Source: Apis mellifera
Lineage: Eukaryota; Arthropoda; Insecta; Hymenoptera; Apidae
Reading direction: 5' to 3'
Length of the DNA stretch: 64,000 nt
NCBI RefSeq assembly: GCF_003254395.2
Contig: NC_037642.1
Span: 3,861,384 to 3,925,383 of the forward strand
Part shown: in pieces, positions 1 through 12,349 of the stretch
Layout of the letters: the number at the start of each line of letters is the position of its first letter
Numbering within the stretch: position 1 is the stretch's first letter
Notes under the pieces: model-generated
Databases searched by the model: none
The model's input: only the letters and a program-made list of their open reading frames with translations
What the model was told of the DNA's origin: nothing
Made by a program: the position numbers and the translations under genes

Positions 1-1510
1 TTGTAATTATTACAACGAAATGGAATTGTTGTATTGCGCATTTGATAGAGTTTGAGGAACACTTATCTAATACATTTCTCTCCGCGAGAATTCAACATCA
101 TTTTGAAGCGGTTCTATGAAACAGTTGTATGAAGTTTATTCCTAACAATAAGATGAATTTCTGCGAGTTTGAATGTTAGTTACAGAATATTGTTACGTAG
201 AACGGACATGGAGACCTTCGATGAAGTTATTTTGATCCCTATCTCTGAATCAATAGTTTGTCTAACTTCATCATTGTCAGAATTTCTATGCTCTATTCAC
301 GTGCAAATTCTCGCATAATTGGCAGGTATAAAGACAATGTTATCTTCGTTAGAAATTAGAGAGATTCCATATATTTCTATAAATAAACGAATATAAGTAT
401 AAATTTTATTTTCATTAATTCATTGAGAATAATTATATTAATCAACTATAAAAATTTGTAAAAAAAATCTTTTTTTTTTATTTATGACAATTATTGTCAC
501 TATTTTCGAATTTTTCATTCAATATTTTATTAAGTTTCTGAAATATTTTACTTCAACAACATATACATCTTCGTGTTTCTATCACATTAATCTCATAATG
601 TATATTTTTTAATCTGCAAAATAGATTGAGAAAGATTAGATTAATTCTGATAGAGCATATAAAAATAGAAATATGTGATATGTATTTTGAGATAGATACT
701 TTATCTTTTATTCAGAAAGCTGATGGTATTTTATAGAATAAAAATGCTTTGTCCTTAAAAAAAAAAAAAAAGGAATAAATATACAAACACGAAATATCAA
801 TGTAGTAAGATGAAAGTAGTTTTATATCGATCGATCAAAAGTGATTCAATGATCGAATGAAAAGCACTGTCCATAAATCGTAATATTTCCACTTGGACGC
901 TCCGTGAGTGCCGTTCATTCTTGTTTGCAAGATGTACCGATTTCCTTTTATAGACTAGTAAAAAGTTCGATGATGAAATCCATCAAACCTCGTTCGTCCT
1001 TTTACAACCTTTCGTCTCTCTGCTTTTTACGACTCGGCTCTCGTAGAATAGTAGTGGCTAGTCTTTAAAGGACTTCGATACTGTTAAAAGCTTCCTCAAA
1101 CCGAAATTTTATTCGCGATAACAAGCAATAACGCTAATCCATATCGAACTTTATCATTGCAATAGATTCATATCTATACTTACTACTCGGTTTTAAATTT
1201 CAAAGATAAATAATTTCTTAATTGTATATCGTTTCCAATTTTATAATTATATTACTTTCTTTCAAAAACAATAAAACATTATTGTTCTATCATCTAACAG
1301 GATATTTACGAATATGTTCGTATATTTTTGAAATTTAAATCGTTTTAAATAAAAGATCACAGAAGCAAATACTTATTTTTTAAATAAAAGATGAGATCTG
1401 TCAAAATAAGGTAATAATATTAATTGAAAAAAAGAAAAATTGATTATGTGGTATATAAAATAATTGTATCAGCTCAATAAGAGAAAAATATTGGACATAT
1501 GTTTAAAAAT
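1..1510. other. AT-rich stretch without recognisable gene
   Basis: AT-rich single-copy-looking DNA with a 15-base A run at 757-771. A slightly more complex patch at about 830-1130 contains repeated ATCGATCGATC-type CG-containing words. No frame, RNA gene or repeat family is recognisable. Confidence 0.6.
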
Positions 1511-1850
1511 TCTTTTTAAACGGAAGTAGTTTGCACCGATCGGACTTTATCCCTTGCTCGTAATAGAATTGAAAGTTGTTGAATTGGTGACGACAAATTC
1601 GGGACACAAGAATGCTCTGGATTCCGCGCAGTGCAACACCGAGGGGGCCAAAGTTGCCAAAAGCGTAACTGTCCTCCCTTTTTTGAACAAGTGATTTTCA
1701 AACATCGATACCATTCGACGTGTCGTTTGGAAACGAAGCGTGGCATTGTCCAAAATGAAAAGGAAGAATTGGGAAATTGTTTGAGTGTTGAAACCTGTAC
1801 CAAAATTCGAGAAATGAATAAAAATAGAAGGGTGGAATAGAATGTAATAT
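1510..1850. other. Higher-complexity island, candidate regulatory DNA
   Basis: A 340-bp patch of near-balanced composition with CpGs, flanked on both sides by AT-rich filler. It is open in several frames on both strands at once, which is what CpG-rich non-coding sequence does when stops are depleted, so no frame is favoured. Function unknown. Confidence 0.35.
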
Positions 1851-2400
1851 TTCACAGGAAAAAGTGACAGTATATACTCACTGGAAAACAATTTTTATTT
1901 CACGAAGTGGCAATGTTTGTTCTTTTTATTTGCTCGGAAGATTAAAAAAAGATTTTATCTATCAGCAGTGCTCAATTTTCATATGACTCGTTTCAGAAAG
2001 AATTCCCCCGTTTTTTTTTTTGCCATGAAATTAAACATTGGAAACATTTTTATACTTCTTTTCAAAGTAAACATGTGAATTTTATTTACAATTTTATTTT
2101 AATAACCATTACTAGACTCTATTACTAATAGATTTATGATTGAAAATTTTTACTGATATATATTTGTGTACATTTGAATATACGCTTCTTCGAATTATTA
2201 TCGATCCACAACTTTACTCGAACCAAAAAAAAAATTGTCGCCTTAAATTTAATCCTTCGTATATCGTCAAATATCACGAGCAATCATAAAATAGTTGCGC
2301 ACACGATAATCGATTCTTTCCATGCAAGGTTTGGTCGGGTTGCGTGCCATGATTTATCGATCAAAACCTTGATCCTCGACATCTTACAGGGGCAGAAAAA
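1850..2400. other. AT-rich stretch
   Basis: Homopolymer-rich filler followed by a moderately complex patch after 2230 with several CGAT words. Nothing assignable. Confidence 0.5.
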
Positions 2401-2830
2401 TAAAAGAAGCGCATGGTAATTACGTCGTCTGAGGCGTGCACAATAATCAGCAAGGTTCGGAACTTAACGAGGGTCGGTAGCCGGAGAGAATCGTGGCTAA
2501 TAATTAGAGAGAGCGAAAGCCAAGATCGAGACGAGCGTTGAAATACGAGCGTTCGATTTTTCTATGCAATGTGTGCGCATCCGATTCACGTATGTGCGTG
2601 GTCGGTTACCGAACGATTTCCTGCCGATTAGCTTTCTTTTCGCCTGTGTGAATATTGCACTTTGATCGTGAAAGTAGATGCGAGAGGCGACTCGCGCGGA
2701 AATTGCAGGGGAGATTCTCCACGGAGGGAGGGAAAAAAAAAAAAAGTGATTTAATGAAGGCTTCAGCAGCATAATACGTTGCGCGGTGGAAAAGTCGAAC
2801 GTTGAACCGAGGAAACGGAATGATGTTGCT
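2400..2830. other. CpG-rich island with homeodomain and GAGA-type words
   Basis: A GC-richer island containing a TAATAATTAG cluster (about 2499-2508) directly followed by GAGAGAG, and a repeated word ACGAGCGTT at about 2532 and 2546. TAATTA cores and GAGAG are known homeodomain and GAGA-factor binding words; their co-occurrence in an island inside AT-rich sequence is compatible with an enhancer, but the words are short and this is inference. Confidence 0.35.
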
Positions 2831-4050
2831 TCCTCGATTTGATTCTTTTTGTTTAGGATTAATGCAGCATGGAAAAGAACTTTTGAATAATATTTTTTTT
2901 TATTCCATTATTCCAGAAACGTTTAATAGATAGGTGGTTTTAAATATGGCCTAAAAATATAATGTTCGTATTAGATCATGTTTTAGTATTATTTCTTTAA
3001 ATCATTAATTTTTTAAATATATTTTATAAAATTGTATTAAAAAAAAGAGAGAGAGAAAGTGAAAGAATACTTACAAAGGCATCTTTTGTTGGAAATATTT
3101 TATGCGATATATTGTTAAAAATCATTAAAATCATTCAACTATTCGAATAATTGCACGTTCAATTAAAAACTTATAATCAAATGATGTTATATAACGAAAA
3201 GTTATCTTTAAAAGTTTTTTAAAAGAATTCCCAATCGGAATCTTGATGGGATATCACGATAGAAACGATCCGTTAAAATGTTTATGGCTTTGAATGGAAT
3301 TGGATTTGTAATCGAGATTGCTTCGTTATTTTTTTTTCTTTTTTAAGCGCATTTCATCTCGCGTATCTAAATAAAATAATCGTTTTACGATCCAAACTTT
3401 AATCGAAATTATAAGAATTTACCTTCGTTACTGGGCAAATCATCAATTTAATTTCGCTTGCCAAATAATCACGGATATCGATATTTAATTTTTTTTAATT
3501 TTCTCGAATTAAAATTTTTAAATTAAAATCTTTTCGATTACAAATGTATTAAAAAAGTATGTACGAAAAATTTTCACAAATATAAAACGATCTTTTTTTT
3601 CATATTAATGAAAATTAACAACGATGAAACATTACTACAATTAAATATCCTTCTTATTGAACGTTTAAATGACCAAATCTTCTGACGTATCTTCTGCAAC
3701 ATATGAACGTTAAATAAAATATCAAGTCCGCATCGACATAGAGCGGCAAAGGGTTAAGTACTTAAAAGGGAGTCAACTGAACGATACATGATTACAGTTG
3801 CAAACTCCATTTTCCATTAAAACTACTTAAAATTTAAAACTTTCCGTCCCTGAAACACCATTATCCCATAACCATATTCCCCTAAGCAGCCATCTTCCAA
3901 TTTTCTTATTATCCCTACAAATCCAATCAACATACATATAATAAAATATGGAAAAAAAAAATATACATATATATATATATATATATATATCCCCTCATCG
4001 AAACGTATAACTTAGAGAGATTAATATTTTACTTTTATAACCCCATTTGC
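2830..4050. other. AT-rich stretch with (AT)n
   Basis: AT-rich filler with no recognisable gene. It includes the AT microsatellite at 3967-3990 and a slightly more complex segment at 3690-3850. Confidence 0.55.
3967..3990. repeat. (AT)12 microsatellite
   Basis: Twelve uninterrupted AT dinucleotides, preceded by a shorter interrupted ATATAC stretch. Expected to be length-polymorphic. Confidence 0.97.
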
Positions 4051-4450
4051 GAATTCGCGGAAAACATGGCCCCTCAAAGTTGGTCACCCTTTTATCAATG
4101 ATTCAGTAATCCGTTAAACGAGCATTCTCAACTTTTGCCGCAGTTTTCGATTTTTGTTTCTATTTCTTACGGGCATCGAATATATATGTGTGGGCAGGAC
4201 CGTGTGAAAGCCGTGTGCAGAATAGCATTTGGTGTCTACTCTCTGGCAGGTTTTAACAGCTCGGGACCGTATGCCAGACGCGTGCTAACTTCATCCCCCT
4301 ACCCCTCCGGGCAACTATTCGTCTGTCTGCGCGTTTATCTTTCACCCAGGAGAAGAAGGAGAAGAAGCAGAGGAAACAGGCAGCTACTATTTTCCCTCTG
4401 CAACCACCCTCTCTTATTTAACCTCCTCGAGTAACACCGCGTGTCGGATA
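4050..4450. other. GC-richer island
   Basis: A 400-bp island with CpGs, ending in a purine stretch of repeated GAAGAA/GAGAAG words (about 4350-4380). A plus-strand frame is open through most of it but encodes no recognisable domain and ends in low-complexity Arg/Ser-rich sequence. Candidate regulatory DNA only. Confidence 0.35.
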
Positions 4451-5290
4451 TCTTGGTTTTGCTTGGTTAGCCTGAAGCGTTTGATCAATTTTTATCATAT
4501 CTTCTCGTCTGTATGTAGTTGTCGAAATAAATCGTTAAACTGTCATTTTTTTTTATTAAATTATTGGCTTGAGCAGAATTCGTTCGAGGTGTTGATTTTA
4601 TTCCTGGAACAAATTATTTGAAGGGTTGATTTTTTAGCTTTCATATATTTTTTCATTCGATGCGATTATATTCGAGTTCAGGATGTTTATAAACTTTCAG
4701 AAAAGTTAAATATTGTATAATTATCAACTGCATTCAATGAAACAATTAATGCAAGACTGAAATTTAATTAAATTGGTATTTAATGAAATAATTATTAAAC
4801 AATTATTTGTTTTTGGAGTTATCGTGTAATGGCTCGTATACATGAAATTTTGCAAATTGTGAATAATGATCACGTGAGAGTACATGAAAGTTTGATGGAG
4901 TATCTGGTTGCATCGTTTATCATAGATGTCTTTTTCCCTACGCTGTCACATTAATGATCACGATAATAACATTTTACAAATTCTTCAAAATTGTTTTAGA
5001 TTTTCTTTTCTAAAATATCAAACACAATTTATTCTTTATTTAATCATATAACATTCCCATTGAATTTCATTTATCAGTTTTTACTTCTGAATGTAATTTA
5101 ATCTTTGATAAAATCCTGGAATAAAATTTAAATTCTTTCTTTTCATTATTGTTACACATATCAGAAAGGAAAAGAAATTTAATACGTACAACACACGAAA
5201 CTACAATTCTTTTAGTTTAGTCATAACATAGAAAACTGTTTTTCAATAAATAGAATATTTCTTTTTTTACAAAAAGAAATATTCGAACAA
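4450..5290. other. AT-rich stretch
   Basis: AT-rich filler with no recognisable gene, RNA or repeat family. Confidence 0.55.
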
Positions 5291-5700
5291 TGTATACGAC
5301 GACAAACAGGGTGTTCCTAAAATTGCAATCCCGATGTGTTTGAAGGATACCAGTCCATCTCAGGATCAAATTTGCGTACGACAAATAGCGCTTATATCAA
5401 ATATATAACGACTACAGAAACGACCGACTCCATCGTTGAAACCTAGAATGGCTCTCGAACGATTTTCAACGAGGAAATCTTTCTTCCTCTTTTATCCGTG
5501 CCTCGAGGTTCTGGTTCCTTCCTTCAGGATTTCCGGGGACAAGCGTCCCTTTGCAACAAGGGAAATCGAGAATACATCCTATAGGATGGGCTAGCATGCT
5601 TACAATGAAAAATTGCATATTTCGTGTCTTCGAATTGTCCAACAGAAACGTTCGAGGAGAAAAGACTTTTATTTTTTTCTTCTCTCAATCCTTATGATCT
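5290..5700. other. Higher-complexity island with a 14-bp palindrome
   Basis: Starts with the word ACAGGGTGTTCCTAAAA (5306-5322), which has relatives elsewhere in the window. It contains a perfect 14-bp palindrome CATCCTATAGGATG at 5575-5588. The island is GC-richer than its flanks and carries no recognisable coding frame. Confidence 0.4.
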
Positions 5701-6200
5701 TCGATTTTTCGACTGGCATTGTTCTAATATAACGAAGATGATAGCAATGAATTAAATTAATTTGAATGTGTACTTCAACATTATATCATAATTAAATTTT
5801 AATTTTTCTTAGTTTCGTATTAATCTGTAAGAAATTCAAAAGTGAATTTTTTTATTCTTTCGATCGATGCTTCTTGAAACATGTATCCATATTTCTTTTT
5901 TGAAACATCATTAAGGGATTAAATTTCTGGCAAGGGAATTCAAATTTTTTGCATAATAGATTTCAAAAAATAAAGGATATAATATTAACACAAAAACTAT
6001 TGATAAAAAATCAAGTATTACGCTTCATATATACATATTTTAAAAAATAAAATAAAATAAAATATAAAATGTAGATATCACCAGTACCATCTCTTTTAAA
6101 ATATTTTCAATATCAATCTGAAAACGAACAGAAGAGAAATAATAACGCATTGACAATTTTATTCAAAAAAAAAAAAAAAAAAAAAAAAAAAGGAAAAAAG
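5700..6200. other. AT-rich stretch with (AAAAT)n and poly-A
   Basis: AT-rich filler with an (AAAAT)n tract at about 6043-6063 and a 27-base A run at 6165-6191. The A run could be the tail of a retroposed copy, but no body upstream of it is recognisable and no target-site duplication was found by eye. Confidence 0.6.
6165..6191 (+). repeat. Poly-A tract, 27 A
   Basis: Twenty-seven consecutive A residues, the longest homopolymer in the window, followed by AGGAAAAAAGGG. Likely a slippage-prone tract; a retroposon tail is possible but unsupported. Confidence 0.95.
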
Positions 6201-6650
6201 GGAGCGTTATTACGCGCGACATGAATTCGTTAATAATACGTGGCAATAATGATGCAATATTCCTCGGTGGATGCATTATTACAATGTGCATACACGCGAA
6301 TCGTGCAATTAAATTTCACTCAATGGTTGTTCGACCAGTTTTTGCCGTTTCGTCGAAATGCCACGCGATCGTGTGTCCATTACATAGGGTGTCTCACAAA
6401 CGGAATCATGGGTGCATGCATGAAAATACAGGCGAGGTAAAAATTTTAAAAATTGCGTGGCAATAAACTCTTTCGCCTGCGCACTCTTTCGCCCGGAACT
6501 CGAAAATGGGGTATTCTGTGGCGCACGAAACGACGCGACGTTTTATCCATTCTGGAATTGCCTTTCGTTGCGAAAATGGGATGTTGGGATGAAATGTATT
6601 TTCAAAGTAACGATATAATTCTGCTCAACATGGTTTGGACTTAGATGCAT
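6200..6650. other. Moderately complex patch
   Basis: Mixed-composition patch with three overlapping plus-strand open frames, none with a recognisable domain. It contains TAGGGTGTCTCACAAAC near 6385-6401, resembling a motif found at 5306, 16277 and 29445. Function unknown. Confidence 0.35.
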
Positions 6651-7900
6651 CTAAATAAAAATGCAACACATTTGAAAAATAAGTTTTCGATTGAAACGAT
6701 GTTACTTACTTGTAATGCTGATATGACGATAATTGAAAAATGCAACATGCATATTTGAGAAGAAAATTTTCACAAGAATATTTTCTTATAAATGGATGCT
6801 GCAGTTAGAAAATAATTTTCATTGCATTATTCTCAAAAGATTCACTTTCAAAATAGTGTCCACATTTGATAAATTGTACAATCTGAAATTATATTTAATA
6901 TTAATATTAATATTAATATTAATTCAATAAACTACTATTGATATTTGCAATTTTTTATCAGTTTAGAAACGCAAATCATATTATTTCCATCAATTCAATC
7001 ATTCACAAACAATTTTCTAATAAATCCTTTTGTGTTAAATTGTCACGAAGATGCGTGTGTCAATTCTCGTACCAATTATTATTGTCAAAGATTTTTCTTT
7101 TTATTTGGAGATCACGCTAGAAGATTGAAAAGTGATTCAATATTTTCAAGAGTGGCCTTCAGTTCATCAAGAATTTCACCTACGGATAGTGCTCTCGTGT
7201 CAGATCTTCTTCAAAGCTTGGGTTACCTAATTAATGACCCTTTCATCCCCCTTCTTCGCTCCTGTTCATTACTCTTTGATCGGGTTTGTGAGAAGCGACT
7301 TTGAGAGGAAATTTTTAAACAGACGAGCGTTCTATCTCAAAGATCTTTCATTTGTACAATTTCGACTGTCTCTCTTCTCAAAAAGCAGTAAATTATAAAC
7401 AAGCAAAGCATCTACTTAGCAAAAATTAGATGATATTTTTCTTGTAAGTGATCAAATGGTAATTTTTGTCGAGATAGAATGGATTAATTCAAGAAGATAT
7501 TTAATTTATATATGATTAATGAAAAATGGAAAATGTCAAGTGATTAAATTTCAATATGAATTTTATACTATCAATGAATTTTTTTCATTTTTTCATCTTT
7601 ATTATTAGTCATTCATAGCGTCCAAACACAATATTTCATTTATTTTTTCATTTATTTCCAATAATATTAAATTAAATAATATATTAAATATAAAAAAAAA
7701 ATACTTTATCGGAGAGATATCCATAAATAACGAAATTTATAAAATTGAAACACTCAAAAAGAGTCTTATTTGACATTGTATATTATTGTAATGAATGAAA
7801 AAAAAAAAAATATTTGATATTTAACCAAGAGAAATATTAATAGTTTTTCTCCATAAAAAAAGAAAAAAACTTTTGTTATCCGGCATAATTATAAAACGAA
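6650..7900. other. AT-rich stretch with (TTAATA)n
   Basis: AT-rich filler. A hexanucleotide microsatellite is present at 6895-6923, and 7020-7320 is slightly more complex. No gene recognised. Confidence 0.5.
6895..6923. repeat. (TTAATA)n microsatellite
   Basis: Almost five perfect copies of the hexamer TTAATA in tandem. Confidence 0.95.
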
Positions 7901-8540
7901 TCCTTTTCGAAACTCAATCCTCGTCCACTTTCAAACTTTCTCGTATCTCGAGTAATAATAATAGAAAAATGATTCGTAAAGACACGTTTTAAAAGTGGAA
8001 ATGCTTTCAAGGAGAGGAATAGCAGGATACGCTAAACTTGCGTTAAGAAAATTACTTAGGATTGAATGGCGTCCAGCATCGATCAAAGTCGTGACGAGTT
8101 GTGCGAAGAAAAAGTTCAAGCGGAATCGACGCGAGGAAAAAATGGCGAGGGAGGGGAAGAAAGGAGGAGATTCGTCGGAAACCGCGAATTTTGGAGGGGG
8201 AGGGGAGGGAAAAAAGAACAGGAGAGAGGGGAAGGAGAGGGGAGAAAAAAAAACGGACAAAAAGCGGATGAGATGAAGGTGAAAAGAAGAGTCTGACGCG
8301 AGGCTGCCAACCGTGGCTCGAAGCTTCGATCGATAAAAAAATAGTATTATATTTCTTTGTTTATAAAACTTGAAAATCGTTGACAAAGTACCGTCACTCT
8401 TCATAAGAGCAGAGCTGGAGCTTTTGAGATGGCCGCGTCCTTTGTCACGCGCTTTATCCTGGAAAAGAACGGTTAAGAAAAGGGACGTACTATCGAGCTT
8501 TCGCTCGTTTAATGATTTTTCGTTTTTAAATTCTTTGAAG
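7900..8540. other. Island with strand-asymmetric purine tracts
   Basis: The plus strand carries two pure purine tracts, 8193-8218 and 8220-8253, separated by a single C. Long pyrimidine-biased frames on the minus strand and Lys/Arg/Glu/Gly-rich frames on the plus strand are consequences of this composition. The first tract begins GGAGGGGGAGGGGAGGG, which could form a G-quadruplex. The flanks at 7990-8190 and 8300-8500 have ordinary complexity and CpGs. Confidence 0.5.
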
Positions 8541-9100
8541 CATTTGAGTATGCAAAAAAAAAAAAATATGGTAAATAAATACTGCTATGCTAAATACTTT
8601 TCGTTTTTTTATAATCGAAATTAAAAATTATGCTTTTAAAAGAAAGGAATCCTTTCATCGAACCAATATTTAATAAATCTAATGGACGATTAAAGATAAT
8701 ATCAATCACATAATATTTTAATAAAGTTTCTCTCGGATAGATATCACAATCACCAGTGGAAAAAATCGTACACTCTAAATCATTAACATAAATCTAAAGT
8801 TAAAGCTTCGATGAAATTAAACATCGTTAACTTTAAATAAAATATTTAAACTCTTCAGCGTTATTACTGGATTCTACAGTGGGACGAATTTTTTCTCGTT
8901 ATTATATTATATTTCAAAATTCAAACTTTCATTATTAACTTTCATCTTTATTATATATAATACTATATGTTCAACTTTTTATTACGTTATATCATTCTGA
9001 CACGTTCTATATCGAATAAAACAATTTTAATCGTAACATACGTACACGATCGAGGAGATTAAGCTTTATTTCCGTACGAGCACAAAGTGCAGCGTAACCA
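8540..9100. other. AT-rich stretch
   Basis: AT-rich filler with an A12 run near 8554. No gene recognised. Confidence 0.5.
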
Positions 9101-10300
9101 ATTGCATTTACCGCCTAATAAAACACAATCCGATCAACTCATCCTTCCCCTCGCATCAACCGCCCAAGTCAAACAAGAAGCATTTACCAAACCAAGGTAA
9201 GGGGGAGAGAGAGCAAACCGTGTGAACGTAAAACACGCAAGGAAGGTCTAAGAATACCCACCAACGACAAACACCAACGACTACAAGACGTACGACAAGC
9301 TTGGTAAACGTAGGAAGCTCGGAGAGAAAGGAAGAGGGCTTGCGAGGAGACAAGAAGCTCCGAGACAAAACAAAGTAAAAAGAAGGAAAAAAAAAAAAGA
9401 CCTCTCCCCTTCTCGAAGAGGAAAGACAAATAGAAAGAGCGCAAAAAAAAGAAGAAGAAGAGAAAGAGAAAGGGGGAGGGAGGAAAGGAAAAAGGAGCGG
9501 AGCAAAGGCAAACGAGAAAGGAGGAAAGTTAAACGAGCGGAGGAAGAGCTAAATAGCCCGTTACCGTCGCTCGTGTGTAACTTCCGGGGCTTGACTTACT
9601 CCTCTATTAGTCGGCGGCCTCTCCGTCTCGAAACTTCGTTTTAATACGCTCGCATCGAAGAACGACGGGAGGAAAAGGAAAGCCGGCGCCTCGCCGCAAT
9701 GGAACACAGCGTACATCCTTAAGCCTCCCCCTCCTCCACGGCTTCCTCTCGCAAACTTTCCCGAACTTCCGGCGATCGTTTCGTCGCGGAACGGACGAGA
9801 GCCTTTCGAATCGCGAGCGGAACGCTCGCGTAATCCCCTCTCGCCTCGATGGCCAGGCAACAACAGGGGCTTCAACCACCCTTCCCCTCTCTCTTTCGAC
9901 CCTCCCTCTTGGTCTTTCGCTTTCCATCTCTGCCCGCGGAAATTTCGGATCCTTTATTCGACGGCGGTAATAATACGCGAGATTAAAAGTTACCACGGGC
10001 GAATTCTAACCGTGGGCATTGATGCGGTTCGCAGGATTAATCGCAGGATTTGTGGATCATGTGTTGGTGTAATTAAACTAGCAGATTTGCGGTAGATTGC
10101 AACGGGTTATTCTTGGAAGAGAGCGGGTGGAAGCCGGTTGGGATGATAGGTTAGTTGGTACCGATTGACCGCAGTAGTTGTAATACGGGATGATTCCTCT
10201 GGTAATCTGTACTCTGGGAAATTAATTAGGAGCGGATGATTATATTGATGGGATACAGGTATCGGTGGGATTGATAGGGATTACAAGTTTTTCTTTTTCT
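9100..10300. other. Large CpG-rich island with polypurine tract
   Basis: One of the largest islands in the window. The left half (9180-9560) is strongly purine-rich on the plus strand, including 55 consecutive purines at 9443-9497. The right half (9560-10000) is CpG-rich with a short perfect hairpin (arms CGCGAGCG and CGCTCGCG, 9812-9830). Several frames are open on the minus strand through both halves, but they are low-complexity Ser/Leu/Phe or Arg-rich and match no family I know. A CpG-rich promoter or enhancer is possible; no TATA or initiator pair was found. Confidence 0.4.
9443..9497 (+). repeat. 55-nt pure polypurine tract
   Basis: Uninterrupted A/G sequence including GAAGAAGAAG and AGGGGGAGGGAGG. 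Long polypurine-polypyrimidine tracts can adopt triplex structures and bind GAGA-type factors; here only the composition is seen. Confidence 0.95.
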
Positions 10301-10620
10301 AGAGAGGAATCAAGTCGTAAATAAATAAATCCTAAGGTGTCTCTAGATATATTATTGATTTGTGTATGCAAAGTAATAATAAATATTTAGAGAAAGGAAT
10401 ATTTGTGCATGATTGAATAAGTAGTGGTGAATCCAAATTTTAAATCTAACAATAAAAGGCAACAAAGTTACTTGATCAAATAGATGACAAATATTAACAA
10501 AATTAATATATCAATAGTTTCAAAGATTGTCCTCTTCAAAAATTGATTAAAAATCTTTTCTTCTTCGATCGATTCGCAATTAAGAAGGAAAAGAAAGAGA
10601 GAAAAAGATAAATTCATTCT
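10300..10620. other. AT-rich spacer
   Basis: AT-rich filler between two islands; no features recognised. Confidence 0.5.
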
Positions 10621-11380
10621 ACACTCCTCATCATCAGTTGGAATTTCACGGATAAAGTTTCACCCCATGAAACGTATGCGAGACGCGCAACCCGCCGAAT
10701 TATCTCGCCCCTATTATTTCGAGCTCGTGCCACCAGGCACGTTCCACGGTTTATCCGAATCCGATAGAGCTGAAAAGACACGAGACCCCTCCAATAGTTT
10801 TCTTCGTGTATGTCTCGCCTCTATTGACCAATCTCATCAGCACGATCACAGGTATATAAATGAAAGCTCCGCCTTAAGCTCGTATTCTTCCAACGAGGGG
10901 CTCGACCTTACAGCTAGACCGAGGGGGGTTTCCCTTCACTGCCTGAGGATGAGCGCCTCGAATCCAATTGGCGGTGAACCGTTTCCATTTTGAAGCATAA
11001 TTCGAAGATAGAAAGGGCGCGTGCCGTTTACCGTTTAGAGTTGATAACAGGTACGGGGGAGGAGGAAGGGAAATGTTCGTGGTGTGGAACAGTTGCCTGG
11101 ATCTTTCGTCACCGTTCTAGCCCAGTGAAGGAAGTTTGGTCAACTTCGTTGACCAATCTCTAACACGCGAGTGGAATTTCCGCGTAATCTCGCACTGTCT
11201 CGAATGCTTGCTTCTAGATTACATTCATCGTCAAGTAACTTTATGTTCGGAACACTTGGTTAGAATCGAAGTTTCTAGGGTCGAGCCTGAGAGTACCAGC
11301 TGCCTTTATTGCATTCACGATGACACTCTGGAACAAGGTGGGTATATCAAGGTTGCGAGAAATCTTGAACGTTTCAATTA
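10620..11380. other. CpG-rich island with possible TATA element
   Basis: Balanced-composition island. A plus-strand frame of 108 codons is open at 10667-10993 but has no recognisable domain or splice context. TATATAAA at 10853-10860 lies 18 bp downstream of a GACCAAT word, a promoter-like arrangement, but the expected initiator about 30 bp downstream is not a good match. Treated as candidate regulatory DNA. Confidence 0.35.
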
Positions 11381-11700
11381 ATATTTATTAAAAGTTTTCT
11401 TATTAAAAGATGATTGACGGTTATACAATTACCGGTGAAGATGTTCAGGAATATTTATTAATATCTATCGGTGAAAATTAATAGATAGATTGGTTCATTC
11501 TCGAGATTACGATCAGAAATAAGTCGATCAGAGCTATGTATTTTAATTCGAATCTTCTTCTATGCAGGAATCTAAAATAAATTGTGTATAAATGTAAAAG
11601 TATAGAATTATTTTTGAATTTAATATTTATTGTGTCTAATATACCATTAGTGAGATTGTTATAAACAATACATTTCCAAAAATAAACGTATTTATCACGT
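11380..11700. other. AT-rich spacer
   Basis: AT-rich filler; no gene or repeat recognised. Confidence 0.5.
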
Positions 11701-12310
11701 AATTTATTTTTTTAAAACCCTACTATACTCTATTAAAATTAGGAAAACTTTAAACCGCTATAACTACGAAGTTAATAACTTTAAATTGATGAGTGAAAAA
11801 TGGTTAGAAAGGTGGAAACTTCCCCTTTAAAATGCTTTTTGATTTATCCCGATACGATTTTTCGTTCCTGAGATATGATCGTGTAAAGTAAAAGATAATT
11901 TTTAATCATTTACTATTGCTGTCCTTGTTGCTTTCTCGGATCTCTCACTCTAGAAGAGCGTAATACCTATTTTCAACACCAGATGTCAGTAGCTCACGGT
12001 ACGTAATTTTTCCACAATGTTATAATTGCAAATACTTTAAATCTTTATATCTTGGCAACGAATTGAGATATCGAAATAAAACAAAAACCAAATTCAACGA
12101 TACGATTTTCTCTATTTCCTGAATAAGTTTCGATGCCAAAATTTTATACCTTATTTTATTTTTTATATCTTCATTGCTAATGCATTAAAAAGTGTAATGA
12201 TTCTTTTTAAAAAACGAAGTTTTCACCCATATAAAAATTATCTATTATTCATTTTTCAGTTTAAAACATATTTCAACGAAATCAAAAAAAGATATTCGAA
12301 TATTTATGAA
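11700..12310. repeat. Relic of an unnamed interspersed repeat (copies A and B)
   Basis: Contains two oppositely oriented copies of a shared phrase: copy A on the plus strand at 11834-11890 and copy B on the minus strand at 12034-12120. Read in the same orientation, both have a T-rich start, a TTTATT-C-CGATA core, then AGATAT about 15-20 bp further on and AAAGT at the end, with nearly equal spacing. A third copy (C) lies at 48400-48480 plus strand. The inverted A/B arrangement with about 140 bp between suggests a compound or fold-back mobile-element relic. No open frame or intact termini are visible. The block boundaries are approximate. Confidence 0.45.
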
Positions 12311-12349
12311 AGATTACACGTTCCGCCGTCACGATAAATATTTTATCCA

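Noticed and set aside
6165..6191. Poly-A tract as the tail of a recent retroposon
   Set aside because: No retroposon body or target-site duplication is recognisable upstream.
7931..8404. 157-codon minus-strand frame
   Set aside because: Its middle is Phe/Ser/Pro low-complexity sequence created by the purine tracts of the opposite strand; plus-strand frames overlap it.
10667..10993. 108-codon plus-strand frame in a CpG-rich island
   Set aside because: No domain recognised, and the TATA-like word at 10853 lies inside it, not upstream.
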